Shown in pieces: positions 55,040-63,934 of a stretch of 64,000 nucleotides of DNA. The position numbers and the translations under genes were made by a program. Positions within the stretch are counted from its first letter, which is position 1; each line of letters starts with the position of its first letter. Origin of the DNA: Streptomyces sp. MP131-18 (GTDB lineage Bacteria; Actinomycetota; Actinomycetes; Streptomycetales; Streptomycetaceae); NCBI RefSeq assembly GCF_001984575.1, contig NZ_LZNS01000001.1:2428300-2492299 (forward strand), read 5' to 3'. The notes below the pieces were generated by a model that had not been told where the DNA came from, ran no database searches, and saw only the letters and a program-made list of their open reading frames with translations.

Positions 55040-56068
55040 TCAGCCGAGGTCGTACGCGCGCACCTCGACGGGGGTTGCGACGACCAGCGCGCGGCCGTCC
55101 GGGCTGAGCGCCCAGGCCGTCGAACGGCCCAGGTCGGGGACGGAGAGCAGCGATCTGCCGTCGGCGAGATCCCACACCGTCACCGTGCGGCCGGCGCGAA
55201 TCGCGGCCCGCGGGCCCTCGGCGCCCCACACCGGCCGCACTATCTGCTGCCTGGCCTCGCCCGGCAGTTCGGCCAGCGCCCGCCGGACCACCTCGCCCTC
55301 GTCCAGCGCGACGCGCACGGCGAGCGCCGTGCCATCCGCCGCCCCGACCACGGCGAGCGAGCGCCCGTCCGGCGCGAAGACGAGCCCGGAACACCAGCTC
55401 ACGCCCGTCCGGAACGTCGTGATGCCGCCGTCGTGCAGGTCCAGGACCGCGATGCCGCCGCCCGGCGCCCGCTCGTACGGGCGGCACAGCCGGAACGCCA
55501 CGCGCGAGCCGTCCGCGTCCACCGCGACCGCCTCGCTGCCGCCGATACCGACCGGGTCGGCGAGCTGCCGCCCGTCGGGCGCGGCCCAGGCCACCACGCT
55601 GCGGCTGCTCTGGTCGCAGCCCGCGATCGTCTCGCCGTCGCCGCTGACCGCGAGCCGTACGCCGCCGAAATCGCCGTAACCGGCGTACACCGGGCGGCTG
55701 ATGGCGCGGCGCCACCGTTCCGCGGAGGCGGCCAGGCGCCAGTGCGCGACCTGCCCGACGTGGTGCTCCTCGGTCCCGCCGAGCGAGGCCGTCAGCGCCG
55801 CCCCGCCGGGCCCGAACACCAGATCGCGCACGACCGCGCCGGGCGCGCGTCTGGCCACGCCGAGCCGCACGGGCCGCCGTTCCCCGCCCGGCTGGATCAC
55901 CAGCAGCTCACCGAACGCGGGGAACCAGGGCGCGGCCGTGGCGACCGCGACCCGCTCCACCCCTTCCGAAACGGCGACGGCCGTCACGCGCTGCGCCACG
56001 GCCGGCCGCCCGGGCAACGGCCGGGTGATGTCCAAGTCCCCCGGTTCGCACAGGTGCCGAACAACCAT
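55040..56068 (-). CDS. WD40-like beta-propeller protein
   Basis: A 342-residue protein with propeller-type blades: AVAVSEGVERVAVATAAPWF, LVFGPGGAALTASLGG, LAVSGDGETIAGCDQ, GLVFAPDGRSLAVVGAADGT and WALSPDGRALVVATPVEV. It lacks a signal peptide. It is the first gene of a two-gene propeller operon with the 807-residue protein. The shared blade wording (SPDGRALVV, FAPDGSALAV) suggests they arose by duplication or interact. No link to cellulose use can be read from the sequence. Confidence 0.75.
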   Translation of the reverse strand: MVVRHLCEPGDLDITRPLPGRPAVAQRVTAVAVSEGVERVAVATAAPWFPAFGELLVIQPGGERRPVRLGVARRAPGAVVRDLVFGPGGAALTASLGGTEEHHVGQVAHWRLAASAERWRRAISRPVYAGYGDFGGVRLAVSGDGETIAGCDQSSRSVVAWAAPDGRQLADPVGIGGSEAVAVDADGSRVAFRLCRPYERAPGGGIAVLDLHDGGITTFRTGVSWCSGLVFAPDGRSLAVVGAADGTALAVRVALDEGEVVRRALAELPGEARQQIVRPVWGAEGPRAAIRAGRTVTVWDLADGRSLLSVPDLGRSTAWALSPDGRALVVATPVEVRAYDLG

Positions 56069-56376
56069 GACACGGACCCTAGACCGCCGGACGGGCTCGG
56101 GGGGCCGGGTTGCGAAACCAGCTGAGCCACAATTCGACTACATCGTGCGTGACCAAACGGATACGGGCGTCGTATGAGCCGCCGGACGCCCGTTTTCCGG
56201 CCCGCTCCGGACTTCGGCACGGGTCAACCATGCTCCGGCTCCATACCCGGGAGATTTATACGAACCACTCCGGAGCGTCACTCACACGGATGAATTCCGG
56301 CCGTACCGCACGGAGTTGACGGAGTTGACGGAGTTGACGGCGTCGGTCCTCACCCGCCGCGGGCCTTCCGGCGCCG
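56069..56376. other. Intergenic region with a 9-bp tandem repeat
   Basis: The 308-bp gap upstream of the propeller operon holds three copies of GGAGTTGAC at about 56314-56340 just after the DUF6879 gene. An AT-richer stretch (GGAGATTTATACGAACC, near 56250) may be part of a promoter. No gene is supported. Confidence 0.45.
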
Positions 56377-57039
56377 TCAGTCCGAGGCGCGGACCCGGGC
56401 GCCGAACTCCTCGAAGGGGACGGCGTGATGCCAGGCCGCATCGCGCACCTGGCAGGCGCGCAGCACCTCCTGGGGCTCGGTGACCACCTCGATGCCGGTC
56501 AGCCGGTCGGCGTCGTCGAAGCGCAGCACCGCGAGGACCCGGGAGTCGAACAGCCAGAAGTCCTCGCCCGGCAGCTTCAGCCACTCCGCGTCCGCCCGCC
56601 ACAGATTCCGCACGTCCTCGCCCGCCCTCGCGTTCCGCCGCGCGGCGTCGAGCAGATACAGCTGCCCCAGCGTCGGCGGGTCGTCCACGACGCGCACCCG
56701 CTCCACCCGCCTGCCCAGCGCCGGCTGCCGCCTGCGGCCCGCGCCGCGCGGCTCCTCGGGCGCGGGCCCCGGGCCCGTCCGCTGCCCGGTGACGAACCGC
56801 TGGTAGGCAGCGCTCTGCTCGGCCGCCTGATACCGGCAGCGCGACTCCAGTCGCCACGCCGTGTGCTCGAACGTCTCCGACGTCTCAAACACGCCCGCGA
56901 ACTCGTCGCAGGCCGCCCAGTCCTGCACCTGCGCGACCCCGTCGGCCCGGCACGTCTCCCGGAGCCGCGCCAGGACGTGCTCCGTCTCCACGCCCTGGAC
57001 ACCGAAGTCGGTGTCCGCGAAGCTCAGCCGCCTGCCCAT
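56377..57039 (-). CDS. DUF6879 family protein
   Basis: A 220-residue soluble protein. The C-terminal half carries the family pattern: VRVVDDPPTLGQLYLLDAAR, GEDFWLFDSRVLAVLRFDD, TGIEVVTEPQEVLRACQVRD and AAWHHAVPFEEF. DUF6879 proteins are common in streptomycetes, usually next to a helix-turn-helix gene; none is adjacent here. Their function is unknown. The N-terminus (GRRLSFADTDFGVQGVETEH) is less conserved. It lies on the same strand between the propeller operon and cebR. Confidence 0.8.
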   Translation of the reverse strand: MGRRLSFADTDFGVQGVETEHVLARLRETCRADGVAQVQDWAACDEFAGVFETSETFEHTAWRLESRCRYQAAEQSAAYQRFVTGQRTGPGPAPEEPRGAGRRRQPALGRRVERVRVVDDPPTLGQLYLLDAARRNARAGEDVRNLWRADAEWLKLPGEDFWLFDSRVLAVLRFDDADRLTGIEVVTEPQEVLRACQVRDAAWHHAVPFEEFGARVRASD

Positions 57040-57400
57040 GCGCGCGCTCCTTCCGTCGCTGCCCGGACCAGCATGACCATTCGGTGATGATCTGTCAGCG
57101 GCGCGTTACCGGACAGCCGCGCGCCCCATCCGGCCACCGGCGGGCGGGGCCCGCCCGCCGGCTCCTCGGGACCCACGGGGCCCCCGGCCGCGGCCGCGCG
57201 GAGCGCCGGGGGAAAACTCGCTGATCAGCGCCGCGCCTCCGCGCCGCCGTCCCGGCGCCCCCCTGCCCCGCGCCCCGGCGCCGCCCCGCCCGTTTCCCCG
57301 CAGGTCCTGCCCGTTCTCCGTCCGCCTACTGCGCGCGCACCGCGACACGGGCCCGGCCCGGGCACCGCACCGGCCCACCGCCGGCCCCGGCCCGCCGGGG

Positions 57401-57490
57401 GCCGGGGCTGACCACCGGGGGCCGGGACTGACCACCGGGGGCCGGGACTGACCACCGGGGGCCGGGACTGACCACCGGGGGCCGGGGCTG
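57401..57490. repeat. 20-bp tandem repeat downstream of cebR
   Basis: The unit GCCGGGACTGACCACCGGGG occurs with single-base changes four times from 57401 to 57480, and half of a fifth copy follows. It begins 27 bp after the cebR stop. The surrounding gap (57040-57516) holds no supported gene. It may be a slippage product or a regulator binding array. Confidence 0.8.
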
Positions 57491-57516
57491 AGGGCTGAGG
57501 ACTGAGGACCCGGCGG

Positions 57517-58554
57517 CTACGACGAGGAGCGGCGCACCAGCTCGGTCGGGAGCACCAGGCGGGGGCGGTCAGTTCCCCCGTCGGAGATCTCGGCCAGCAG
57601 GGCCCGCGTCATCGCCCGGCCCATGCCCTCCATGGGCTGCCGGACGCTGGTCAGCGGCGGGTCCAGGTGGCGGGCGAGCGCGGAGTCGTCGAAGCCGACG
57701 AGCGCCACGTCGTCGGGGACCGAACGCCCCAGCTCGCGCAGCGCGCGCCGGGCGCCGATCGCCATGAGGTCGGAGGCGCAGAACACCGCGTCCAGGTCGG
57801 GGCGCCGCGCCACCAGCTCGCGCATGGCCGCGTGTCCGCTCTCCTCGGTGAAATCCCCGCGGCCCACCAGTTCCACCGCCGGCTCGCGGCCGGCGGCGCG
57901 CAGCGCCTCCTGGTAGCCGTCGAGCCGGCACCTGGCGACGTACATGTCGGCGGGCCCGGTGATCGTCGCGACGCGGCTGCGCCCGCGGCCCAGCAGGTGC
58001 TCCACGGCGAGCTGGGCCCCGCCGACGTTGTCGCAGTCGACGTGCGGCACCGGCTCGTCGGCCGACCTGCGGCCGGTCATCACCACGGGCAGGCCCATAT
58101 CCGCCAGCTGGTCGGGCAGCGGATCGTCGCCGTGCACGGACACCAGCAGCACGCCGTCGACGCGGTGGCTCGCGGCGTACTGGGCGAACCTGGTGCGCTC
58201 CTTCGGGGTCCTTATCAGCGTCAGCAGCAGCTGGATGTCGGTGTCCGCCAGCTCCGCCGAGACGCCGCGGAGAATGCCGGAGAAGAACGGCTCGGCGAAC
58301 AGCCGGGTCTCCGCCTCGGGCACCACCAGGGCGATGGCGTCCGACCTGTTGGCGGCCAGTGCCCTGGCCGCCCGGTGCGGTACGTACCCCAGGTCGGCAA
58401 TGGCCTGCTCGACCGCGGTCCGCGTCCTGTCACTTACTCTTGGTGATCCGTTGATGACGCGGGACACCGTGCCACGGCCCACCCCCGCCCGTGCCGCGAC
58501 TTGTTCAAGTGTCGGTCTTCCATCGCGGCCCGTGCCGCGCCTTGCCATCGCCAT
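57517..58554 (-). CDS. cebR: LacI-family cellobiose/cellulose repressor CebR
   Basis: A 345-residue LacI-family regulator. The helix-turn-helix (PTLEQVAARAGVGRGTVSRVI, split across residues 15-34) is followed by the hinge helix (HRAARALAANRSDAIALVVP) and a periplasmic-binding-protein-like effector domain (VFCASDLMAIGARRAL, VALVGFDDSALARHLDPPLT). CebR represses the ceb operon and cellulase genes and is released by cellobiose or cello-oligosaccharides. It is divergent from cebEFG-bglC with a perfect operator between. ATG 58554 has AGGA upstream. It is the evident controller of the six CebR boxes in this window. Confidence 0.93.
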   Translation of the reverse strand: MAMARRGTGRDGRPTLEQVAARAGVGRGTVSRVINGSPRVSDRTRTAVEQAIADLGYVPHRAARALAANRSDAIALVVPEAETRLFAEPFFSGILRGVSAELADTDIQLLLTLIRTPKERTRFAQYAASHRVDGVLLVSVHGDDPLPDQLADMGLPVVMTGRRSADEPVPHVDCDNVGGAQLAVEHLLGRGRSRVATITGPADMYVARCRLDGYQEALRAAGREPAVELVGRGDFTEESGHAAMRELVARRPDLDAVFCASDLMAIGARRALRELGRSVPDDVALVGFDDSALARHLDPPLTSVRQPMEGMGRAMTRALLAEISDGGTDRPRLVLPTELVRRSSS

Positions 58555-58665
58555 CGCTTCCTCCCGTTTCCGCCCCAGGGTCCAACTACATCACGGAATC
58601 CGAGACGGACCGCTTTACGCCTTGACACCCGGCGAGCACTCGGACACCCTTCAACCCATCACAAC

Positions 58666-58679
58666 TGGGAGCGCTCCCA
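58666..58679. promoter_or_regulatory. CebR operator before cebE
   Basis: A perfect TGGGAGCGCTCCCA lies 114 bp upstream of the cebE start and 111 bp from cebR. It is placed to control cebEFG and possibly cebR itself. Confidence 0.92.
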
Positions 58680-58793
58680 CGCTCCTGGAACCCTATAGAA
58701 CCGTACGTTCCGAGCCCAGGCCCCCTATCCCCCACGTGTCGAAACCACCCGGCTGGGAAGGCAACGTCAGTGCGCCAGGAGGACGACGACGTC

Positions 58794-60122
58794 ATGCACA
58801 ACACCACCCGTACCACGAACCGGCCGCGACGCCGAGCGGCCAGAGCCGTCGCGGTCGGTCTGACCGCAACTCTCGCGACCGCGCTGCTCGGCGCCTGTTC
58901 GAGCGACGACGACGGCGGCGGCGGTGATGACGACAACATCACTTTGAGAGTCGGTGTGTTCGGGCAGTTCGGTTACGAAGAGGCCGGGCTGTACGACGAA
59001 TACATGGAGGCCAACCCGAACATCACGATCGAGCAGGACTCCACCACGGAGAACGCCGACTACATCGCCCAGCTCCGCACGCGCCTCGGCCAGAACAGCG
59101 GCCTCGCCGACATCCAGGCCATCGAGGTCGGCAACATCGCCGAGATGACCAGCGAACTGAGCCCGCGCTGGGTCGACTTCAACGAGTACGACGTGGACAC
59201 CAGCCACTTCGTGCCGTGGAAGATCGACCAGGCGACGGACGCCGACGGGCGGGTCATCGGTCTGGGCACCGACATCGGCCCGACCGGCATCTGCTACCGC
59301 ACGGACTATTTCGAGCAGGCCGGGCTGCCCACCGAGAGCGAGGCGGTCAGCGAGCTGTTCGCCGGCGGCTGGGAGGACTACATCGCGGTCGGCGAGGACT
59401 TCGCCGCGAACGCGCCCGACGACGTCGCCTACCTCGACTCGGCGGGCGGCATGTTCAACGCCGTCGTCTCCGCCTTCGAGGAGCGCTACACCAACGAGGC
59501 GGGCGAGGTCATCTACCAGGAGAGCGAGGGCGTGCAGACCGCCTGGGACCTCTCCCTCCAGGTCGCGGACGCCGGGCTGACCGACCAGCAGCAGCAGTTC
59601 ACCCCCGAGTGGGAGCGGGCCCTGGCCAACGGTGCCTTCGCGACGCTGCCGGCCTGCCCCGCCTGGATGCTGACGACCATTCAGTCGCACGCGGGTGACG
59701 CGGGCGCCGGGGTGTGGAGCATGGCCCGTTCGCCCGAACCGTCCAACTGGGGCGGCTCGTTCATCGGCGTGACGGACGCTTCGGAGCACAAGGAGGAGGC
59801 CGTCGCCCTCGCCGAGTGGCTGACCGCCCCCGAGCAGCAGGCCAAGATCTTCGCCAACGCGGGCAACTTCCCGAGCTCCGCCACGGCACAGGAGACGGAA
59901 GAAGTCCAGAACGCCACGAACGAGTACTTCCCCGGCACCCAGATCGGCCAGATCCTCTCCACGGCCGCCGCCGAGATCCCGTCCACGCCGATCGGCCCCA
60001 ACGACCAGATCATTCAGGAATCGATCACCAACGGTCTGGTCACGGTCGAACAGCAGGGCAACGACCCGGACAGCGCCTGGGACGGCGTCGTGAGCGCGCT
60101 GGACAACGCACTAGCGGAATGA
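58794..60122 (+). CDS. cebE: Cellobiose-binding lipoprotein CebE
   Basis: A 442-residue sugar ABC solute-binding lipoprotein. The signal peptide ends in the lipobox LLGACSS, so Cys is lipidated, and a short Asp/Gly linker leads into an SBP_bac_1 domain (LRVGVFGQFGYEEAGLYDEY). CebE binds cellobiose and cellotriose outside the membrane. ATG 58794 was chosen because AGGAGG lies ten bases upstream; an in-frame GTG at 58770 is an alternative. It is first in the cebEFG run with a perfect CebR box upstream. Confidence 0.93.
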   Translation: MHNTTRTTNRPRRRAARAVAVGLTATLATALLGACSSDDDGGGGDDDNITLRVGVFGQFGYEEAGLYDEYMEANPNITIEQDSTTENADYIAQLRTRLGQNSGLADIQAIEVGNIAEMTSELSPRWVDFNEYDVDTSHFVPWKIDQATDADGRVIGLGTDIGPTGICYRTDYFEQAGLPTESEAVSELFAGGWEDYIAVGEDFAANAPDDVAYLDSAGGMFNAVVSAFEERYTNEAGEVIYQESEGVQTAWDLSLQVADAGLTDQQQQFTPEWERALANGAFATLPACPAWMLTTIQSHAGDAGAGVWSMARSPEPSNWGGSFIGVTDASEHKEEAVALAEWLTAPEQQAKIFANAGNFPSSATAQETEEVQNATNEYFPGTQIGQILSTAAAEIPSTPIGPNDQIIQESITNGLVTVEQQGNDPDSAWDGVVSALDNALAE

Positions 60123-60135
60123 CCAGGACTCGCCG

Positions 60136-61170
60136 ATGACCACTGAACACCGAGAGGCCGCGCCCCCCGCGAAGGGGGGCGCGGCCCCGCGCCCGACACC
60201 ACCGGCGTCCGGCACAGCGCGCCCGGCGCCCGGCCCCAAGGAACAGCGGCGCGCGGAGCGCCGCTCCCGGCGCTACCGCTGGGATCTGAAGTACAGCCCG
60301 TATGCGTTCATCTCGCCGTTCTTCCTCTTCTTCGCCGCCTTCGGCCTCTTCCCGCTCCTCTACACGGGCTGGTCCGCGCTGCACAGCGCGTCGATGCTCA
60401 CCCCCAACGAGATGGAGTGGGTGGGCTTCGAGAACTTCACGCGGCTGTGGGAGGACGAGTTCTTCTGGAAGGCCCTGCGCAACACCTTCACCATCGGCAT
60501 CATCTCCACGGTGCCGCAGCTGCTGATGGCGCTCGGCCTCGCCCACCTGCTCAACTACCGGCTGCGCGGCAGCATGTTCTTCCGCGTCGCGATCCTCACG
60601 CCGTACGCCACCTCGATCGCCGCCGCGACGCTCGTGTTCGCGATGCTCTACGGCCGCGACTACGGCGTGATCAACTGGGCTCTGGATCTGATCGGGATTG
60701 ACCGCGTGGACTGGCAGGCGGGCACCTGGTCCTCCCAGTTCGCCGTGTCGACCATCGTCATCTGGCGCTGGACCGGCTACAACACGCTGATCTACCTCGC
60801 CGCGATGCAGGCCGTTCCGAACGACCTCTACGAGTCGGCCGCCCTCGACGGGGCGTCCCGGTGGAAGCAGTTCATCCACATCACGCTGCCGTCGCTGCGG
60901 CCGACGATCCTGTTCACCGTCGTCGTGTCCACGATCGGCGCCACCCAGCTGTTCGGCGAGCCGCTGCTGTTCGCGGGCGACCCGTCCGGCGGCACCCAGA
61001 ACCAGTACCAGACGCTCGGCCTCTACATGTACGAGATGGGCTGGATCAACAGGCATCTCGGCCGGGCGGCGGCCATCGCCTGGACGATGTTCCTGCTGCT
61101 CATCATCATCGGAATCATCTACTGGGTGGTCACCCGATGGGTCAGCCGCAGCAGCGGCGAGGAGGAATGA
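60136..61170 (+). CDS. cebF: Cellobiose ABC transporter permease CebF
   Basis: A 344-residue MalF-type permease. A 50-residue basic/proline-rich N-terminus is followed by six membrane segments and the EAA loop ESAALDGASRWKQFIHITLP. It forms the channel with CebG for CebE-delivered cellobiose. It starts 13 bp after cebE, and its stop overlaps the cebG start region. Confidence 0.92.
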   Translation: MTTEHREAAPPAKGGAAPRPTPPASGTARPAPGPKEQRRAERRSRRYRWDLKYSPYAFISPFFLFFAAFGLFPLLYTGWSALHSASMLTPNEMEWVGFENFTRLWEDEFFWKALRNTFTIGIISTVPQLLMALGLAHLLNYRLRGSMFFRVAILTPYATSIAAATLVFAMLYGRDYGVINWALDLIGIDRVDWQAGTWSSQFAVSTIVIWRWTGYNTLIYLAAMQAVPNDLYESAALDGASRWKQFIHITLPSLRPTILFTVVVSTIGATQLFGEPLLFAGDPSGGTQNQYQTLGLYMYEMGWINRHLGRAAAIAWTMFLLLIIIGIIYWVVTRWVSRSSGEEE

Positions 61171-62090
61171 TGGCCGTTGTCAACACCCAGCCGGCTCCGC
61201 AGGATGCGGCCACGGCGGGCGGTCCCGAACGGGGCCGCAGGGCGCGCCGGGCCAAGGCGGGCGCCGCGGGCGGGCATCTGCACGGCGGCTGGCTCACCTA
61301 CACCATCCTGGCGGTCTTCGCCCTCGGGTCCATCGTCCCGCTGGTGTACTCCGCCATCGCCGCCTCGCACAGCAAGGCCCGGCTGTCGGAGGCCACGCCG
61401 CCCTTCTGGTTCGGCGGCCGGCTGTTCACCAACCTGGAGAGGGCCTGGGAGGACGCCAATCTCGGCAAGGCGATGATCAACACGATCTTCGTCGCGAGCA
61501 CCATCACCGTCTCGACCGTGCTGTTCGCGACGCTGGCCGGCTTCGCCTTCGCCAAGCTCAGGTTCCGCGCGAAGAACGTACTGATGCTGCTGGTCATCGG
61601 CACCATGATGGTCCCGCCGCAGCTCACGGTGGTGCCGATGTTCATGGCCGTCGCGGAACTGGAGTGGAGCAACCACCTCCAGGCCGTGATCCTGCCGATG
61701 ATGGTGAGCGCCTTCGGCGTCTTCTTCATGCGGCAGTACCTCGTGCAGGCCCTGCCGACCGAGCTGATCGAGGCCGCCAGAGTCGACGGCTCCAACAGCC
61801 TGCGCGTCGTGTGGCACGTCGTCTTCCCCGCCGCCCGCCCGGCCATGGCGGTGCTCGGCATGCTCACCTTCGTGCTGGCCTGGAACGAGTTCTTCTGGCC
61901 AATGATCGCGCTCACCCAGCAGAACCCGACCGTGCAGGTCGCGCTCACGGGCCTGGGACAGGGCTATGTCCCCGACCAAGGGGTGATCATGGCCGGCGCA
62001 CTGCTCGGCACGCTCCCCCTGCTCATCGCGTTCGTGCTGTTCGGCAAGCAGATCGTGGGCGGCATCATGCACGGTGCACTCAAGGGCTGA
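61170..62090 (+). CDS. cebG: Cellobiose ABC transporter permease CebG
   Basis: A 306-residue MalG-type permease with six membrane segments and the EAA loop EAARVDGSNSLRVVWHVVFP. AGGAGG ends four bases before ATG 61170, which overlaps the cebF stop by one base (TGATG); the ATG three bases earlier is an alternative. Together with CebF it makes the inner-membrane channel. No ATPase gene follows, so MsiK encoded elsewhere is the expected motor. bglC comes next after 57 bp. Confidence 0.92.
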   Translation: MAVVNTQPAPQDAATAGGPERGRRARRAKAGAAGGHLHGGWLTYTILAVFALGSIVPLVYSAIAASHSKARLSEATPPFWFGGRLFTNLERAWEDANLGKAMINTIFVASTITVSTVLFATLAGFAFAKLRFRAKNVLMLLVIGTMMVPPQLTVVPMFMAVAELEWSNHLQAVILPMMVSAFGVFFMRQYLVQALPTELIEAARVDGSNSLRVVWHVVFPAARPAMAVLGMLTFVLAWNEFFWPMIALTQQNPTVQVALTGLGQGYVPDQGVIMAGALLGTLPLLIAFVLFGKQIVGGIMHGALKG

Positions 62091-62134
62091 GCACCCCGTC
62101 GCGCGCGGTTCGATACCCTCTCTACGAGCAAGAA

Positions 62135-62148
62135 TGGGAGCGCTTCCA
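62135..62148. promoter_or_regulatory. CebR operator overlapping bglC start codon
   Basis: TGGGAGCGCTTCCA (one mismatch) ends on the A of the bglC ATG. Its GGGAG also serves as the only ribosome-binding site, seven bases before the ATG. Operator and ribosome-binding site therefore share the same bases. Confidence 0.85.
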
Positions 62149-63563
62149 TGACTGAAAAACAACCCCGGGTCTTTCCACCCGACTTCCTGTGGGGCTCGGC
62201 CACCGCGAGCTACCAGATCGAAGGTGCGGCCCGTGAGGACGGCCGCACCCCCTCGATCTGGGACACCTTCAGCCGGACCCCCGGGAAGGTGCACGCAGGG
62301 GACACGGGGGACGTGGCCTGCGACCACTACCACCGCTGGCAGGAGGACATCGGCCTCATGGCCGAACTCGGCCTCGGCGCCTACCGGTTCTCGGTGTCGT
62401 GGTCACGCGTCCAGCCCACCGGGCGCGGCCCCGCGGTGCAGCGCGGGCTCGACTTCTACCGCGCCCTCGCCGACGGCCTGCTGGAGCGCGGGATCACGCC
62501 GGCGATCACCCTGTACCACTGGGACCTGCCGCAGGACCTGGAGGACTCGGGCGGGTGGCCGGAGCGGGAGACCGCCGAACGGTTCGCGGAGTACGCGCAG
62601 ATCGTCGGCGAGGCGCTGGGCGACCGGGTGGCCATGTGGACGACGCTGAACGAGCCGTTCTGCAGCGCGTTCCTCGGCTATGGCTCGGGCGTGCACGCCC
62701 CGGGGCGTACCGAGCCGGAGAGCGTGCTCAAGGCGGCGCACCACCTGAACCTCGCGCACGGACTCGGTGTCCAGGCGCTCCGCGCCGCCCTGCCGCGCAA
62801 CGCCGAGATCGGCGTCACGCTCAACCCGGTGGTCGCCCGCCCGCGCACCGACGCACCGGCCGACGTGGACGCGGCGCGCCGCATCGACGCGCTCCAGACC
62901 CGCATCTTCTCCGGCCCGCTGCTGCACGGCAGCTACCCCGAGGACCTGCGGCAGGACACCGCGCGCGTCAGCGACTGGTCGTTCCTGCGCGCGGGCGACG
63001 AGGCCACGATCCACCAGCCGCTGGACTTCCTCGGCCTGAACTACTACACGCCGTCGGTGGTCTCCGCGCCGACGGGCGGCTCGCAGGCCAAGCGCAACGA
63101 CGGCCACGGCTCGGCCACGCACTCCCCGTGGGTGGGCTCCGAGGACGTGGAGTTCCACCTCGCGCCCGGCGAGCGCACGGACATGGGCTGGGTCGTCGAC
63201 CCGACCGGCCTGTCCGAGCTGCTCCAGCGCTTCCACGGCGAGCTGCCGAACCTGCCGCTCTACATCACCGAGAACGGCGCCGCGTTCGACGACAAGATGG
63301 ACGCGGCGGGCGTCGTGCACGACCCGGAGCGGATCTCCTACCTGCACGGCCACCTCGACGCCGTCCACCGTTCGATCGAGCAGGGCGTCGACATCCGCGG
63401 CTACTTCCTGTGGTCGCTGCTGGACAACTTCGAATGGGCCTACGGGTACAGCAAGCGCTTCGGCGTGGTGCACGTGGACTTCGACACGCTCCGGCGCACG
63501 CCGAAGGCGAGCGCCCGCTGGTACGCCGGCGTGGCGGGCTCGGGACGGCTGCCCGCCACCTGA
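62148..63563 (+). CDS. bglC: Beta-glucosidase BglC, GH1
   Basis: A 471-residue cytoplasmic GH1 enzyme. The N-terminal signature [15 protein letters not shown], the acid/base Glu in TTLNEPF and the nucleophile Glu in [11 protein letters not shown] are all present, and [20 protein letters not shown] lines the aglycone end. It should split imported cellobiose into glucose. It has no signal peptide. It follows cebEFG after 57 bp; a CebR box covers its start, so it may also have its own promoter. In other streptomycetes BglC closes the CebR loop by removing the inducer. Confidence 0.94.
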   Translation: MTEKQPRVFPPDFLWGSATASYQIEGAAREDGRTPSIWDTFSRTPGKVHAGDTGDVACDHYHRWQEDIGLMAELGLGAYRFSVSWSRVQPTGRGPAVQRGLDFYRALADGLLERGITPAITLYHWDLPQDLEDSGGWPERETAERFAEYAQIVGEALGDRVAMWTTLNEPFCSAFLGYGSGVHAPGRTEPESVLKAAHHLNLAHGLGVQALRAALPRNAEIGVTLNPVVARPRTDAPADVDAARRIDALQTRIFSGPLLHGSYPEDLRQDTARVSDWSFLRAGDEATIHQPLDFLGLNYYTPSVVSAPTGGSQAKRNDGHGSATHSPWVGSEDVEFHLAPGERTDMGWVVDPTGLSELLQRFHGELPNLPLYITENGAAFDDKMDAAGVVHDPERISYLHGHLDAVHRSIEQGVDIRGYFLWSLLDNFEWAYGYSKRFGVVHVDFDTLRRTPKASARWYAGVAGSGRLPAT

Positions 63564-63627
63564 GCCACGGGCGCGGCGCGGACACACCGCGGCGCGCCCG
63601 CCGGACTCCCCCGTGTCCACCCGGAAG

Positions 63628-63710
63628 CCTTTCCGGTTCCCTCCCGGAAAGGGGGGCAAGGGGGTCGGCCCCCGGCCCGGACCGCGCACCGCGGCACCGG
63701 GCCGGGGGCC
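63628..63710 (+). terminator. Two hairpins after bglC
   Basis: CCTTTCCGG/CCGGAAAGG (63628-63636 and 63644-63652) is followed by a larger stem, GGCCCCCGGCCCGG (63667-63680) with its complement at 63697-63710. Both lie within 150 bp of the bglC stop and probably end the ceb transcript. Confidence 0.7.
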
Positions 63711-63815
63711 GGGTCATTCCCCGCGCCCGTGACCTCAGGGTCCTCCTTCGAAGGGGCGTCCGATCAGTGAGCGGCGGATGGCGCCTCTCCGGCGAGGCGC
63801 CGGATTGCCCTCGTG

Positions 63816-63934
63816 CTCCCCCGGACTTCGTCTGGGAGGTGCCCCCAGGGAGGTACCTCCTGGACAAAATCCGGGGAAGGAGTCCGGGGGAGTACTTGGG
63901 TGATTCGGCAACGCAGCCTGGGGGCACCTCCCAG
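63816..63934. repeat. Interlocking inverted repeats at the right edge
   Basis: CTCCCCCGGACT (63816-63827) is complementary to 63881-63892. CTGGGAGGTGCCCCCAGG (63832-63849) is complementary to 63917-63934. The two pairs interlock rather than nest. No gene is supported in 63711-64000. This may be a small non-coding repeat family or the remains of a mobile element. Confidence 0.6.

Noticed and set aside
56110..56319. 69-codon plus-strand frame in the gap before the propeller operon
   Set aside because: No ribosome-binding site and odd composition; more likely promoter DNA.
57401..57490. CRISPR array
   Set aside because: The 20-bp units are contiguous with no unique spacers; it is a simple tandem repeat.
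63265..63927. 220-codon minus-strand frame over the bglC end and the edge repeats
   Set aside because: It runs through hairpins and inverted repeats with a low-complexity product.
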